DNA from: Caldilineaceae bacterium | GTDB lineage: Bacteria; Chloroflexota; Anaerolineae; Caldilineales; Caldilineaceae | Assembly: GCA_026708085.1 (NCBI GenBank) | Contig: JAPOVP010000093.1 | Location: 1-64,000 of the forward strand | Reading direction: 5' to 3' | DNA length: 64,000 nt | Part shown: positions 24,436 to 33,415 of the stretch, piece after piece | Layout of the letters: every line of letters begins with the position of its first letter | How positions within the stretch are numbered: the stretch's first letter is position 1 | The notes under the pieces: model-generated | What the model saw: the letters and a program-made list of their open reading frames with translations, nothing else | Told to the model about the DNA's origin: nothing | The model's database searches: none | Program-made: the position numbers and the translations under genes

Positions 24436-25968
24436 ATGTCTGTCCAGAAACGCATTTTCATGTGCGGAATCGCAACGGAAACCCATGACTTCAACAAGTA
24501 TCCCACCACACTTGAAGCCTTTACCGAAAAAGGTCTTTACTTCGTGCAGGAGGGCGAGAGCCTCGAGCGCTTCCGCGAAGGTGACCTTTGGTTCGGCGGC
24601 TATCTCGAGGTAGCAGATTCCGAAGGCTGGCAGCTGGTCACCGGCGTCTGCGCTTTTGCCTGGCCGTGGGGCAGTGTGACCGAGCACGCCTTCGAAACGC
24701 TGTGGGCGCGCATCGAACGCCAGCTGCGCGATGAAGCTCCGTTCGACGGAATCCTGCTGCCGCTGCATGGCGGCATGGCCTGTGAGCATCTGGACGACCC
24801 GGTAGGCGAGTTCGTCGCGCGGATCAGGCGGATCGTCGGCCGCCACGTGCCGATTGCGGCGTCGCTGGACCTGCACAGCAACCTCTCGCCGCAGTTCGTG
24901 CGCAACTGCGACATCATCTGCGGCTTCCACACGACGCCCCACATCGACGTGCGCCAGACGGCGTTCCGCACAGCCAGCCTGCTCGCGCGCACTTTGCGCG
25001 GGGAAATCCGACCGCAATGCCACTCGATCCATCCGCCCGTGCTGTTCGGCATCGATCACGGACGCACGACTGTTCCGCATGCGCCCATGATCACCTTGCT
25101 CAAGCGCGTAGAAGTGATTCAGGCCGAAGACCCGCAGCTGCTCGACGCGAGCTTTATGCCTGCCTATCCCTTTTGCGATCAGCCCTGGACCGGGACGAGT
25201 GCCGTGCTCGTGATGGACGGCCCGTCTGAGCGGGTGAATGACTATCTTGACGAGTTCGGCGCAGAAATCTGGCGTACCCGTGACGTGCTGACCATCGATA
25301 TTGTGAGCATTGATGAGGCGCTGGACGCGGTGGAACAAACCGCCGATGATCCGCGCCCCTTTCTGCTAGGTGATTTCACTGACGGCCCGTACTCAGGTGC
25401 TTATGGCGACGCGACAGCGCTGCTTTCGGCGCTTATCGAGCGGGGCACGCCGGGCGCGGTGTTCGGGCCGTTGTTCGATGCCGAGGCCGTGGAGCAGGCC
25501 CATGCGGGGGGCGTCGGCGCGCAGATTGAGGTCGAACTCGGCGGCAAAAGCGATCCGCGCTATGGCGGTGGACCGGTTACTGGCACGGCCATTGTCAAGG
25601 CGCTGTCCGATGGCAAGTTCATACACAAAGGGCCTTTTATGCAGGGGCAGCCAGGAGACCTGGGAGAAAGCGCATTGCTGGAAATCGGTGGCGTCGGTGT
25701 CGTTGTCAATCCGTTCCCCAGCCAGCTCCATGACCGCGAACAGCTCAAACTTTTCGGCATCCGCTTTGAGGAGCTGAATGTGCTGGTCAGCAAGTCCTTC
25801 AACCACATGCGCGCTGACTTTGAGCCACTGTCCCGCGGCCTGCTCTACCCCGATGCCGGCGGTGTCTTCAGCTTCAACTTCAGCAAGTTTCCGTTTGAGA
25901 AGATCCGGCGGCCCATCTGGCCGCTGGATGACTTTGAAATAAGCCCGGGCGATATGGACCGGTGCTAA
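24436..25968 (+). CDS. M81-family metallopeptidase (MlrC-like), paralogue 2
   Basis: A 510-aa M81 protein, diverged from the other two. Family landmarks: GIATETHDF, LPLHGGMACEHLDDPVGEF, the D-x-H motif in SLDLHSNLS, the TTPHIDVRQT block (P-H-x-D), the glycine-rich DFTDGPYSGAYGD loop (changed from the DNAGGGAPSDST form of paralogue 1) and the KFPFEKIRRPIWPL end. The different loop suggests another substrate. The ATG at 24436 is preceded by TTAGGAGAAAGCCT with good spacing. It is the only M81 copy on the plus strand and is convergent with the first DppBC pair. Confidence 0.88.
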   Translation: MSVQKRIFMCGIATETHDFNKYPTTLEAFTEKGLYFVQEGESLERFREGDLWFGGYLEVADSEGWQLVTGVCAFAWPWGSVTEHAFETLWARIERQLRDEAPFDGILLPLHGGMACEHLDDPVGEFVARIRRIVGRHVPIAASLDLHSNLSPQFVRNCDIICGFHTTPHIDVRQTAFRTASLLARTLRGEIRPQCHSIHPPVLFGIDHGRTTVPHAPMITLLKRVEVIQAEDPQLLDASFMPAYPFCDQPWTGTSAVLVMDGPSERVNDYLDEFGAEIWRTRDVLTIDIVSIDEALDAVEQTADDPRPFLLGDFTDGPYSGAYGDATALLSALIERGTPGAVFGPLFDAEAVEQAHAGGVGAQIEVELGGKSDPRYGGGPVTGTAIVKALSDGKFIHKGPFMQGQPGDLGESALLEIGGVGVVVNPFPSQLHDREQLKLFGIRFEELNVLVSKSFNHMRADFEPLSRGLLYPDAGGVFSFNFSKFPFEKIRRPIWPLDDFEISPGDMDRC

Positions 25969-25983
25969 CAGTCGGATGGATGC

Positions 25984-26898
25984 TTAGGTGATGTCCTTCT
26001 GACGTGGATCGAGGGCATCGCGCAGTCCATCGCCGAGCAGGTTGAAGGCCAGCACGGTCAGCACGATCATAATTCCCGGAGCCATGGCGATGTGCGGAAA
26101 TAGAAGAATAAAAGCCCGGCCGTCGGACAAGGTGCCGCCCCAGGAGGGGGTAGGGGGCTGAATTCCCAGGCCGAGGAAGGACAGGGCGGCCTCGAGGATG
26201 ATGATGGTGCCCACACCCAAGGTGACGAGCACGATCACCGGCGCCAACACATTGGGCAGGATGTGGCGGAAGATGATGCGCCGGTCGCTGGCACCGATAG
26301 CTAGCGCTGCCACGACGAACTCCCGTCTCTTCAAGCTCAGCACCTGAGCGCGCACCACCCGCGCGTATATTGCCCAACTCGTGACGCCGATGACGACGAC
26401 GGTCGTGACCAGGCTGGGCCCCACTATCGACGCCAGCAAGATCAGCAGCGCGATGATAGGGAAGGCCATCAGGGTGTCCGTCAGGCGGGACAGCAGCGAG
26501 TCGGGCCAGCCGCTGAAATAGCCCGCGGTTACCCCGACTATCACGCCGATGATGACAGCGATGCTCGACGCCCCCAGGCCGACGATCAGCGCCACGCGAG
26601 AACCATAGATCACGCGGCTGAATAGATCACGCCCCACGTGGTCGAAGCCCATCAGATGCTCACTGGACGGACCGACACCCCGTTTACCCGAATAGATTTC
26701 TAGCGGGTCGTGCGGGACGATCGTATCCGCAAAGACGGCCATCAAACACAGCAAGATAATAAAGGCCCCGGCGATCACCGCCATGCCGTTGGCCTTGAAG
26801 CGGCGCCAGGCGCGCGACCTCTCGGAGCGGCGCGGCAGCTCCTCCGCCACGTGTACGATCTGTTCCTTTGAAGTTTCGACTTCCATGGACTTGCCCAT
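25984..26898 (-). CDS. DppC-type ABC transporter permease (pair A)
   Basis: A 304-aa inner-membrane subunit of a peptide/nickel-type ABC importer. A cytoplasmic N-terminus with Arg-rich RRSERSRAWRRF leads into the first helix (about 35-58). A typical DppC extracellular segment with HLMGFDHVGRDLFSRVIYG follows, then the BPD_transp_1 domain with four or five helices. The EAA loop is recognisable as LAIGASDRRIIFRHILPN, which contacts the ATPase. It ends with LGDGLRDALDPRQ. It starts 18 bp after the DppB partner and is the last gene of the long minus-strand array. No DppD/DppF ATPase is present in the window. Confidence 0.92.
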   Translation of the reverse strand: MGKSMEVETSKEQIVHVAEELPRRSERSRAWRRFKANGMAVIAGAFIILLCLMAVFADTIVPHDPLEIYSGKRGVGPSSEHLMGFDHVGRDLFSRVIYGSRVALIVGLGASSIAVIIGVIVGVTAGYFSGWPDSLLSRLTDTLMAFPIIALLILLASIVGPSLVTTVVVIGVTSWAIYARVVRAQVLSLKRREFVVAALAIGASDRRIIFRHILPNVLAPVIVLVTLGVGTIIILEAALSFLGLGIQPPTPSWGGTLSDGRAFILLFPHIAMAPGIMIVLTVLAFNLLGDGLRDALDPRQKDIT

Positions 26899-26916
26899 GG
26901 CTGCTAGAAGGCTGCG

Positions 26917-27855
26917 TTATTCGATGCGTATCCGTGGGTCAATCAGGGCATAGGTCAGATCGGTCAGCAGGTTTACCACGACAACGATAACGGCCAGCAG
27001 AAACACGATGGATTGCACGACCTGGTAGTCCAGGTGCAACACCGAGTCGGTGAAGAGGCGGCCGATGCCTGGCAGGGCGAACACCGTCTCCACGATGATG
27101 GTGCCGCTGAGGATATAGGCAAATTGGACACCGATCACCGTGACCACTGGCAGCAGCGCGTTGCGTATGGCGTGGGTCCCGATCACGCCCCGCTCAGCCA
27201 GCCCTTTGGCTCGCGCCGTGCGCACGTAATCCTCCCCCAATTCCTCGATCAGGCTGCCGCGCGTGACACGCATGATGACTGCCATCTGCATTGTGGCTAT
27301 CACCATGACGGGCATGATATAGCCCTGCCAGGAGTGCAGACCAAAAGGGGGCAGCCATTTGAGTACCAGGGAAAAGAGCACGATCAACATCAGCGCAACC
27401 CAAAAGTTGGGCAAGGCGACGCCCAGCGTTGAAAAAATGGTGGCCGCGTAGTCAAAGAGGGAGTTGCGCTTTGTCGCCGCCATTATGCCCATCGGGATGG
27501 CCAGGGCAAGCGCGATGATCAACCCGGCCGCGCTTATATTGAACGTCACCGGAATGGCTTCAAAGATCATCTCGCGTACGGGCACGCCGGGCCGGAAGAT
27601 GGACTGGCCAAAGTTGCCGGTAAACATATTCTTGACCCAGAGCAGATACTGGACGTGCCAGGGATCATCCAAGCCCCACTTGCGGTGAATGGCTTCGATC
27701 TGCTCCTCGGTCATCCGTATCCCTCCCCCTCCCTCCCCCAGCAAGATCATTACCGGGTCGCCCGGCAGCAGGCGCATAATGAGAAACGTCGCCACGCTGA
27801 TCAATAACAGGACGACCAGCCCCTCGGCCAAACGTACAACGGTATATCGGGCCAT
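26917..27855 (-). CDS. DppB-type ABC transporter permease (pair A)
   Basis: A 312-aa permease subunit with the classic DppB start (helix about 8-28, then MRLLPGDPVMILLGE), a periplasmic loop with MTEEQIEAIHRKWGLDDP, and five further helices. The EAA loop reads TARAKGLAERGVIGTHAIRNALLPV. The end, LTDLTYALIDPRIRIE, is standard. It pairs with the DppC gene just downstream. Base composition is more GC-rich than the second pair (28047-29979), so the two pairs probably have separate origins rather than a local duplication. Confidence 0.92.
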   Translation of the reverse strand: MARYTVVRLAEGLVVLLLISVATFLIMRLLPGDPVMILLGEGGGGIRMTEEQIEAIHRKWGLDDPWHVQYLLWVKNMFTGNFGQSIFRPGVPVREMIFEAIPVTFNISAAGLIIALALAIPMGIMAATKRNSLFDYAATIFSTLGVALPNFWVALMLIVLFSLVLKWLPPFGLHSWQGYIMPVMVIATMQMAVIMRVTRGSLIEELGEDYVRTARAKGLAERGVIGTHAIRNALLPVVTVIGVQFAYILSGTIIVETVFALPGIGRLFTDSVLHLDYQVVQSIVFLLAVIVVVVNLLTDLTYALIDPRIRIE

Positions 27856-28046
27856 AGTATTATCCCGCCGCTGAATTGTCTCGATAACTTCTAGTTTGGG
27901 GACGGCCCGGCCATCCCCAAACTCTTTCTGACTTCAACCTGCTTCACGCCTCGTGATAGACCATTTCGTCGTCCAGCGCTTCCTCTGACTTATCAACTGT
28001 TTATTCAGGGAGTACCACCCGATAAATTGGCTTGATCCTATAGCCT
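27856..28046. other. Spacer between the two permease pairs
   Basis: About 190 bases between the two transporter units. Minus-strand transcription from pair B would have to cross it to reach pair A. No clear promoter or terminator was found. Confidence 0.4.
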
Positions 28047-28955
28047 TCAAACCTGCTTTAGCCTGGGATCAAGAGCATCTCTTAGCCTGTCTCCAAAGAA
28101 ATTCAGAAGAAGGATGACGACGAAGATCAATACACCAGGGGCCAGGGTGTACCAAGGAGCCAGGTAAAGATACCTTTGGGCATCTCGCAACATGGTTCCC
28201 CAGGTGGCCGTGGGTGGCTGAATGCCCAGTCCTAGATAGCTTAGGCCCGCCTCGATCGAAATGGCCAGGGCCATCCCCAAGGTAATTTGAACTAGAATCG
28301 GTGCCATAGTATTGGGCAGAATGGTCCTGAACATGATTCTGGAGCTGCCAGCCCCGCAAGCCCGACTGGCAACGACGAACTCTACATCCTTAAGGACAAG
28401 GACACTGCCACGAACCAATCGAGCGAAGCGAGGGGTGAAGAGGAAGCCAATCGAAACGATGATTGAGAAGGGAGATGCACCCAAGGCGGCCACGATCAGT
28501 ATGGTGAAGATCAACGAAGGAAACGCTAACACCGCGTCCATAACTCTCATAGTGAGCCCGTCGGTCAACCCCCCATACAGCCCGGATATTAAGCCCAGAG
28601 GGATGCCAATAGCAAACGCCAATCCTACCGATGCCGAACTAATGACGATAGCCACCCGAGTACCAAAAATGATTCTGCTGAAAATGTCCCGGCCAAATTC
28701 GTCTGTTCCCAGTATGAATTCCAACGAGGGTGGAGATAATGCCAGTTCTGGATGGATCTCGTTCGGATCGTGCGGGCTCAAGACCCCAGGAAATAAAGTG
28801 CTCAGAAGGACTAGAAGTAATATCGTTCCAGCCAGAAGCACCGGCTTGCTCGTCTTACGCAACTGCCGTATCTTGGCCAAGGGCCCTCGTTTAATCGTCT
28901 CGGGTGGTTGCTCGAGAGCAGCTATTTGACCCACTGAGTCTGTCCTTTCTTCCAA
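28047..28955 (-). CDS. DppC-type ABC transporter permease (pair B)
   Basis: A 302-aa DppC-like permease. A short cytoplasmic N-terminus leads to helix 1 (about 39-60), then SPHDPNEI and the characteristic FILGTDEFGRDIFSRIIFGTRVA segment, followed by the permease domain. The EAA loop is seen in ASRACGAGSSRIMFRTILPNTMAP, and the protein ends with FGDRLRDALDPRLKQV. It starts about 20 bp after its DppB partner. It shares layout but modest identity with the pair A protein, and codon use is more AT-rich. It would form a heterodimeric channel with the 28975-29979 product. Confidence 0.92.
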   Translation of the reverse strand: MEERTDSVGQIAALEQPPETIKRGPLAKIRQLRKTSKPVLLAGTILLLVLLSTLFPGVLSPHDPNEIHPELALSPPSLEFILGTDEFGRDIFSRIIFGTRVAIVISSASVGLAFAIGIPLGLISGLYGGLTDGLTMRVMDAVLAFPSLIFTILIVAALGASPFSIIVSIGFLFTPRFARLVRGSVLVLKDVEFVVASRACGAGSSRIMFRTILPNTMAPILVQITLGMALAISIEAGLSYLGLGIQPPTATWGTMLRDAQRYLYLAPWYTLAPGVLIFVVILLLNFFGDRLRDALDPRLKQV

Positions 28956-28974
28956 TTAGACTTATCAACTTGCC

Positions 28975-29979
28975 TTACTTTGAAAACTGAGCCCGAATGC
29001 GGGGATTCAACAGCCCATAACTAATATCAACTAGCAGGTTGACCATGGTGAATCCGAATGCGGCCAAAAGGACTATCCCCTGCACCATCGGATAGTCCCT
29101 TTGAAAAATCGACTGTACCAGCAGCCAGCCCAACCCAGACCAGCCGAAGACCTGTTCAATGATCACCGCACCACTGAGCAGTCCCCCGACGACAATTCCT
29201 ATGATGGTTAGCAACGATATGAGGGAGTTCTTCAGCGCATGCCTGAGGATTATCTGGCTTTGTGTAAGCCCCTTGGCAGAGGCTGTCCGGATGTAATCCT
29301 GCTGGAGTACCTCCAACATGTCAGCCCGCAAAAACCTCACGAAGTAAGCCGTCAAGTACAACCCCAAAGTCAAGCTAGGCAAAAAAGCCCGTTTCAGGTT
29401 CTCCACAGGACTTTCCCATAGTGGAATGTAGCCAGAGACTGGAAACCAGCCCAGCCTAACCCCAAAAATTAGAATGAGCAACAATCCTAGCCAAAAGACC
29501 GGTATGGCGAATCCGGCGGCGGAGAAGGCACCTACCGCGTAATCAAACATTGAACGATGCTTAACAGCGGCCAAAATGCCGGCAGGTATGGCTACGATCA
29601 TGGCCATAATCACCGCGAGTACGAGTAATTCTAAGGTAGCAGGAAGCCGGCCCAAGATGATGGGTAACACGGGCAGCTCGTTTCGAACCGAAAAGCCCAG
29701 ATTACCCCCAAGGATACCCCTGATCCAGTAGAGGTATTGAATGTGAATTGGTCTGTCCAGTCCCATCTCACGCCGCAGTTCCTCTAACTTCTCCTCGTAA
29801 AGCGACTTTTGGTAGGCCGATTCTCCGGCACCTCCTATAACGTAGCCAGCCGCATCCGCCCCAAGCATAAGCATGGCCGGGTCTCCAGGTGCCAAGCGCA
29901 TGGCCACAAAGACGACGATGGAAACGAAAATCAGGACAACTACAGAAGCTAATAATCTACGTACGATGAACAAGCCCAT
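28975..29979 (-). CDS. DppB-type ABC transporter permease (pair B)
   Basis: A 334-aa DppB-like permease. Helix 1 spans about 9-28 and is followed by MRLAPGDPAMLMLGAD. The periplasmic loop is about 20 residues longer than in pair A (includes YVIGGAGESAYQKSLYEEKLEELRR within the first 75 residues), as in some nickel/peptide systems. The EAA loop is TASAKGLTQSQIILRHALKNSL. Terminal LLVDISYGLLNPRIRAQ is standard. It sits about 50 bp downstream of a phosphotriesterase-like gene on the same strand, suggesting the transporter is expressed with the hydrolases upstream. Confidence 0.92.
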   Translation of the reverse strand: MGLFIVRRLLASVVVLIFVSIVVFVAMRLAPGDPAMLMLGADAAGYVIGGAGESAYQKSLYEEKLEELRREMGLDRPIHIQYLYWIRGILGGNLGFSVRNELPVLPIILGRLPATLELLVLAVIMAMIVAIPAGILAAVKHRSMFDYAVGAFSAAGFAIPVFWLGLLLILIFGVRLGWFPVSGYIPLWESPVENLKRAFLPSLTLGLYLTAYFVRFLRADMLEVLQQDYIRTASAKGLTQSQIILRHALKNSLISLLTIIGIVVGGLLSGAVIIEQVFGWSGLGWLLVQSIFQRDYPMVQGIVLLAAFGFTMVNLLVDISYGLLNPRIRAQFSK

Positions 29980-30028
29980 GTTTGTCCCTTCGAGAAGACC
30001 ACGCTAATCCCTTTCCCCTGCAGCTGGG

Positions 30029-30946
30029 TCAATCTTCACCTGATAAGGCCTTACGAGGATTCTCCACAAGGAGGATATGAATCTGTTCCTGGCTCAGGCC
30101 CGCCTCTTGGAGCATTGGCACAAACTCTGTGAGAAGAAAATCGTAGCCTGTGCCGCCGTAGGCTTTTAGGTGTGACTTCCAACAAATATCGTGGGACAAG
30201 AGGAGATGCTCCAGGTAACCTCTCTGAATGAACTCCGTGACGAGTCCCAATCTCCTGTGGACATCCCAGCTATATCGTCCTCGAAACGTATCAAATTCCA
30301 CATAAGCCCCGCGCTTGGCCAGAGCCTGGTGATAATCTGGGTGAGGATAGCCATCGCAGTGCCCTACGATCACCCGTCGCAAATCTACCCCTTCCTCCTC
30401 TAGAAGGTCCAGTTGAGCCAGCCCCACCGGGCTGAGCACGGCATGAGTGGTGATCGTCAGGCCCGTTTGGCGATGCGCTCGGGCTGCCGCTCTTAGGGAT
30501 CTTTCCTCTGCTGGAGAAATGAAATGCTTATCCGACCCAACTTCCCCAATGATTCCAGCCCGCACGCCGGTATCGCCCACTCCGTCGTTGATCTCAGCCA
30601 CAATCTCGGCTGCGATCTCATCTACGGTGCTCTCGTACAGCGGACGGTCAAAGAAGGATTCCCGATACCAGCCACAGCCCATCACAATATGCAGTCCCGT
30701 CTCTTGTGAAATATGCTGGAGTGTACGCGGGTCCCGCCCCAGCCCCCAGCTCGTCACGTCAACTACGGAGGTACCACCTGCGTCCTTGAATTGCTTTACC
30801 TCTTTGACAGCCAGCATTGCGTCGTCCACCAAGTGATCGAAGTTACCGGTCACCCGGCGCATATCGCACAGCAGATGCTCATGCGGAAGTACAATGCCCA
30901 ACGTTTCAGCTGCGACAGGACCCAACACTGTCATTACGTGTGACAT
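30029..30946 (-). CDS. Phosphotriesterase-family metal hydrolase, paralogue 1
   Basis: A 305-aa TIM-barrel hydrolase of the phosphotriesterase/PHP family. Metal ligands: H-x-H in LPHEHLLCD near residue 22, a bridging Glu in GIIGEVGSDK (PHP-type proteins use Glu where true phosphotriesterase has a carboxylated Lys), His in TTHAVLS, His in VGHCDGY and Asp in LSHDICWKSH. The Glu bridge argues against classic organophosphate hydrolase activity; lactonase-like or unknown esterase activity is more likely. It lies in line with a zinc alcohol dehydrogenase and a second paralogue, all minus strand. Confidence 0.88.
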   Translation of the reverse strand: MSHVMTVLGPVAAETLGIVLPHEHLLCDMRRVTGNFDHLVDDAMLAVKEVKQFKDAGGTSVVDVTSWGLGRDPRTLQHISQETGLHIVMGCGWYRESFFDRPLYESTVDEIAAEIVAEINDGVGDTGVRAGIIGEVGSDKHFISPAEERSLRAAARAHRQTGLTITTHAVLSPVGLAQLDLLEEEGVDLRRVIVGHCDGYPHPDYHQALAKRGAYVEFDTFRGRYSWDVHRRLGLVTEFIQRGYLEHLLLSHDICWKSHLKAYGGTGYDFLLTEFVPMLQEAGLSQEQIHILLVENPRKALSGED

Positions 30947-31036
30947 TGTTCCTCCTAACCCGGTTAAACAGGAATGGTTGAGGCCTCAATTGCAAGACCT
31001 TCTTGCCCAGTGTGCAACTAAATCAGGGGTTAGGCC

Positions 31037-32131
31037 CTAACGTGAGATCACAACCTGAGCTGGATTGATCGCCTGATAACTTGCCTTGTTACTGGTAATC
31101 TCAAAAGCTTCCGGAATCTTCTCCAACCCTTCAAGCAGGTGGGTGATCGTTGGCTTCACGCTCACCCGTTTAGAAGCGAGCAGATCGACGGTGTACGCCA
31201 ACCGCCCTGGTGCTTCGGGAAAGAGGTAAGCCAGACTCTTTTGTCGAAAGACATCGGTATCTAATTCCACGGGTTGACCGAAAAGTGCTACCTGAACGAT
31301 TTTTCCAAAATCTCTCATCACGTCAATGGTCTGAATTAGGGTGGAGCTACCGGCCAAGCCTTGTTCGGCACTGCCTCCCGCACACTCAAATGCCACCTCA
31401 ACTCCCGAACCATTCGTAATATCCAGTATGCTGCTTACCGGATCATCATTCTTGGCATTGATGGTGACATCAACGCCCAACTTTTTAGCTATACTCAATG
31501 TCTCATCACGGACGTCGACCCCGATGACACGCCTTGCTCCCGACACTTTAGCCACTTGAGCACAGTACAGTCCCATAACTCCCTGGCCGAATACGGCCAC
31601 AGTGTCCCCCATTTCGATCTTGGCGGTGGCCACCGCGGTAACAGCACCGCTAAGCGGCTGGATGATCGCTCCCTCATGATCATCGACACCCTGCGGGATT
31701 TTGACCAGAGTCTCTGCCGGCAGGACCAGGTATTCGGCAAAGGCACCCGGCAAATGCCGGCCAATCACGGGTCCCCGGCGGCAGCGGTGTTGTTGCCCGG
31801 TCAGGCACAGGGGGCATTCGTGGCATGGCACGTAGGAACCGGCTGCGACCCGGTCACCTGCCTTCAACCCTTTGACTCCATCGCCAACTCCTACAACCTC
31901 AGCACAAAACTCGTGCCCGAAAAGTTGGATGGGCGCTCTCTCCGCGATTAACTTGCGGATGGTTTTTACGCCTAGTGTAGGCAGACCCAAAGCTCTGATT
32001 GCCTCCGTAACGCTGGGCTGAACCACCTTCGTCTTGGCAATAACCCAACCGGGTTTCAGTTCTGGAACGGGTATCTCGTCAAGCCGCATGTCACCAAAAT
32101 CGTACCACCGCCAGGCTTTCATTGTCTTCAT
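31037..32131 (-). CDS. Zinc-type medium-chain alcohol dehydrogenase, altered catalytic site
   Basis: A 364-aa medium-chain dehydrogenase. Seen: the GHEFCAEVVGVGDGV block, the structural zinc cysteines in CHECPLCLTGQQHRC (near 100-114), and the Rossmann motif GQGVMG with GVDVRDE (near 180-205). The usual catalytic-zinc ligand (Cys in C-G-T/S-D) is replaced: the segment reads VVQPSVTEAIRAL, so the first zinc ligand appears missing while GHE is kept. It may bind zinc differently or use a changed mechanism. Sorbitol- or threonine-dehydrogenase-like chemistry on a sugar alcohol would fit the neighbours, but this is inference. Flanked by two phosphotriesterase-family genes. Confidence 0.85.
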   Translation of the reverse strand: MKTMKAWRWYDFGDMRLDEIPVPELKPGWVIAKTKVVQPSVTEAIRALGLPTLGVKTIRKLIAERAPIQLFGHEFCAEVVGVGDGVKGLKAGDRVAAGSYVPCHECPLCLTGQQHRCRRGPVIGRHLPGAFAEYLVLPAETLVKIPQGVDDHEGAIIQPLSGAVTAVATAKIEMGDTVAVFGQGVMGLYCAQVAKVSGARRVIGVDVRDETLSIAKKLGVDVTINAKNDDPVSSILDITNGSGVEVAFECAGGSAEQGLAGSSTLIQTIDVMRDFGKIVQVALFGQPVELDTDVFRQKSLAYLFPEAPGRLAYTVDLLASKRVSVKPTITHLLEGLEKIPEAFEITSNKASYQAINPAQVVISR

Positions 32132-32154
32132 AGGGCTTTTTCTTCTCCTTTCTC

Positions 32155-33090
32155 TTAGAAAGCCAGAACCCGTCTAGGATTTTCCACCGTCATCATTTCG
32201 ATCTGCTCCTCACTGACCCCCGCTTCCCTCAGGGCCGGTAGGAATTTTGCCAGGACGTGGTCATAGCCAATACCCCCGTTCACGTGTAAGTGCGAGCGCA
32301 AACAGACATCAGAGGAGAGAAGGATCTGAGATTCATAGCCGCGCCTGAGGAGCTCTATCAAAGCGGCGATGCGGCGCTCATCGGGGCAATGATAACGCTT
32401 ACCGATGTCATCATACTGTACATAAGCTCCCCGCTTGACAATCGCCTCATGATAGTCCAGGCTAAGATAGGTGTCGCAGTGCCCTACAATGACTCTCCGT
32501 AAGTCTGCCCCTTCTTCCTGTAGAATATCCAGTTGATCGAGGCCCACCGGGTAGAGGAAAGCATGGGTGGTGATAGCCGCGCCCGTCTGATTATGGGCTC
32601 TGGCGGCAGCTCGAAATACCCGTTCCTCAGCCGGGGAAATATAATCCTTGTCAGCACCGATCTCACCAATGATGCCCGCCCGAATCCCGGTGTCATCCGC
32701 ACCTTCGGTAAGGTCTCGCACGATTTCGGCCGCCAGCTCATTGGCATTGGCGCGCTCGATTCGTTCGGGCAGGAATGGCCCCCGATACCAGCCACAGCCC
32801 ATAATGACATTTAGACCAGTGGCTTCCGCGATACGCTTGAGACCTTGGGGATTACGTCGCAAATCAGGTGTAGTGACCTCCACCACGGATCGGCCGCCCG
32901 CTTTCTGAAAATAAGCGAGTTCGTCGATAATCAACGCCTCGTCGATGAGAAGCCCATCAGCCATACAACCAGTCCAGGCCAGAAATGCATCCCCGCTGAC
33001 ATAGTAGCTGTCCAAGATGAGATGCTCGTGAGCCGCAGTAACACCCAGTTCATCTGGCGAGATAGGACCCAAAACCGTCATGATTTGCAT
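32155..33090 (-). CDS. Phosphotriesterase-family metal hydrolase, paralogue 2
   Basis: A 311-aa paralogue of the 30029-30946 product. Ligand motifs are AHEHLILD, GIIGEIGADKDYISPAEERV (bridging Glu), TTHAFLYPVGLDQL, VGHCDTY and LSSDVCLRSH. It differs in loop sequence after the first motif (SYYVSGDAFLAWTGCMAD insert), suggesting a second substrate. The ATG at 33090 is preceded by AAAGGAGTGATTAAG. The upstream end lies about 15 bases from an inverted-repeat element at 33104-33274, which separates it from the M81-aminotransferase pair. It is likely the first gene of a unit with the dehydrogenase, paralogue 1 and permeases. Confidence 0.88.
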   Translation of the reverse strand: MQIMTVLGPISPDELGVTAAHEHLILDSYYVSGDAFLAWTGCMADGLLIDEALIIDELAYFQKAGGRSVVEVTTPDLRRNPQGLKRIAEATGLNVIMGCGWYRGPFLPERIERANANELAAEIVRDLTEGADDTGIRAGIIGEIGADKDYISPAEERVFRAAARAHNQTGAAITTHAFLYPVGLDQLDILQEEGADLRRVIVGHCDTYLSLDYHEAIVKRGAYVQYDDIGKRYHCPDERRIAALIELLRRGYESQILLSSDVCLRSHLHVNGGIGYDHVLAKFLPALREAGVSEEQIEMMTVENPRRVLAF

Positions 33091-33103
33091 TCTTAATCAC
33101 TCC

Positions 33104-33274
33104 TTTGCTAACGGACACACCTTATAGTTGACAAGATTCTGGCTGCAAATCTGGTTATTCAACGCCCAGACCGATGACGGCTGACCGCTGACCGCTGTAA
33201 AACGTAAGCTGATCGATGGTGACCGGTCGGGAGTCGATAAGCTCTGTCAAATTGGCAGGTTGTCCGTTAGCAAA
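33104..33274. mobile_element. 165-171-bp MITE-like element, copy A
   Basis: Ends are inverted: TTTGCTAACGGACA at 33104-33117 and TGTCCGTTAGCAAA at 33261-33274, a perfect 14-bp match, with TTGACA/TGTCAA repeated inward. The core around 33160-33212 (AACGCCCAGACCGATGA and GTAAGCTG) is found in reverse at 36905-37067. No coding capacity. No clear target duplication was found. Confidence 0.75.
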
Positions 33275-33415
33275 ATATCTCCAACGAAAGGTGCTTTAAG
33301 CATTTACTGTGGAGTTCGACAGACCCTGCGGGCCAGCAACGAGAACAAAAATGGTTCTTCGGGGGACCTACCCCAACTATGCCAGCATAGTGTGCCCCCC
33401 GGTCTGCGACGCCAT

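Noticed and set aside
24259-25338. Long minus-strand open frame (359 codons) opposite M81 paralogue 2
   Set aside because: It is a mirror frame of a high-GC gene; the plus-strand M81 motifs are unmistakable and the minus product matches nothing.
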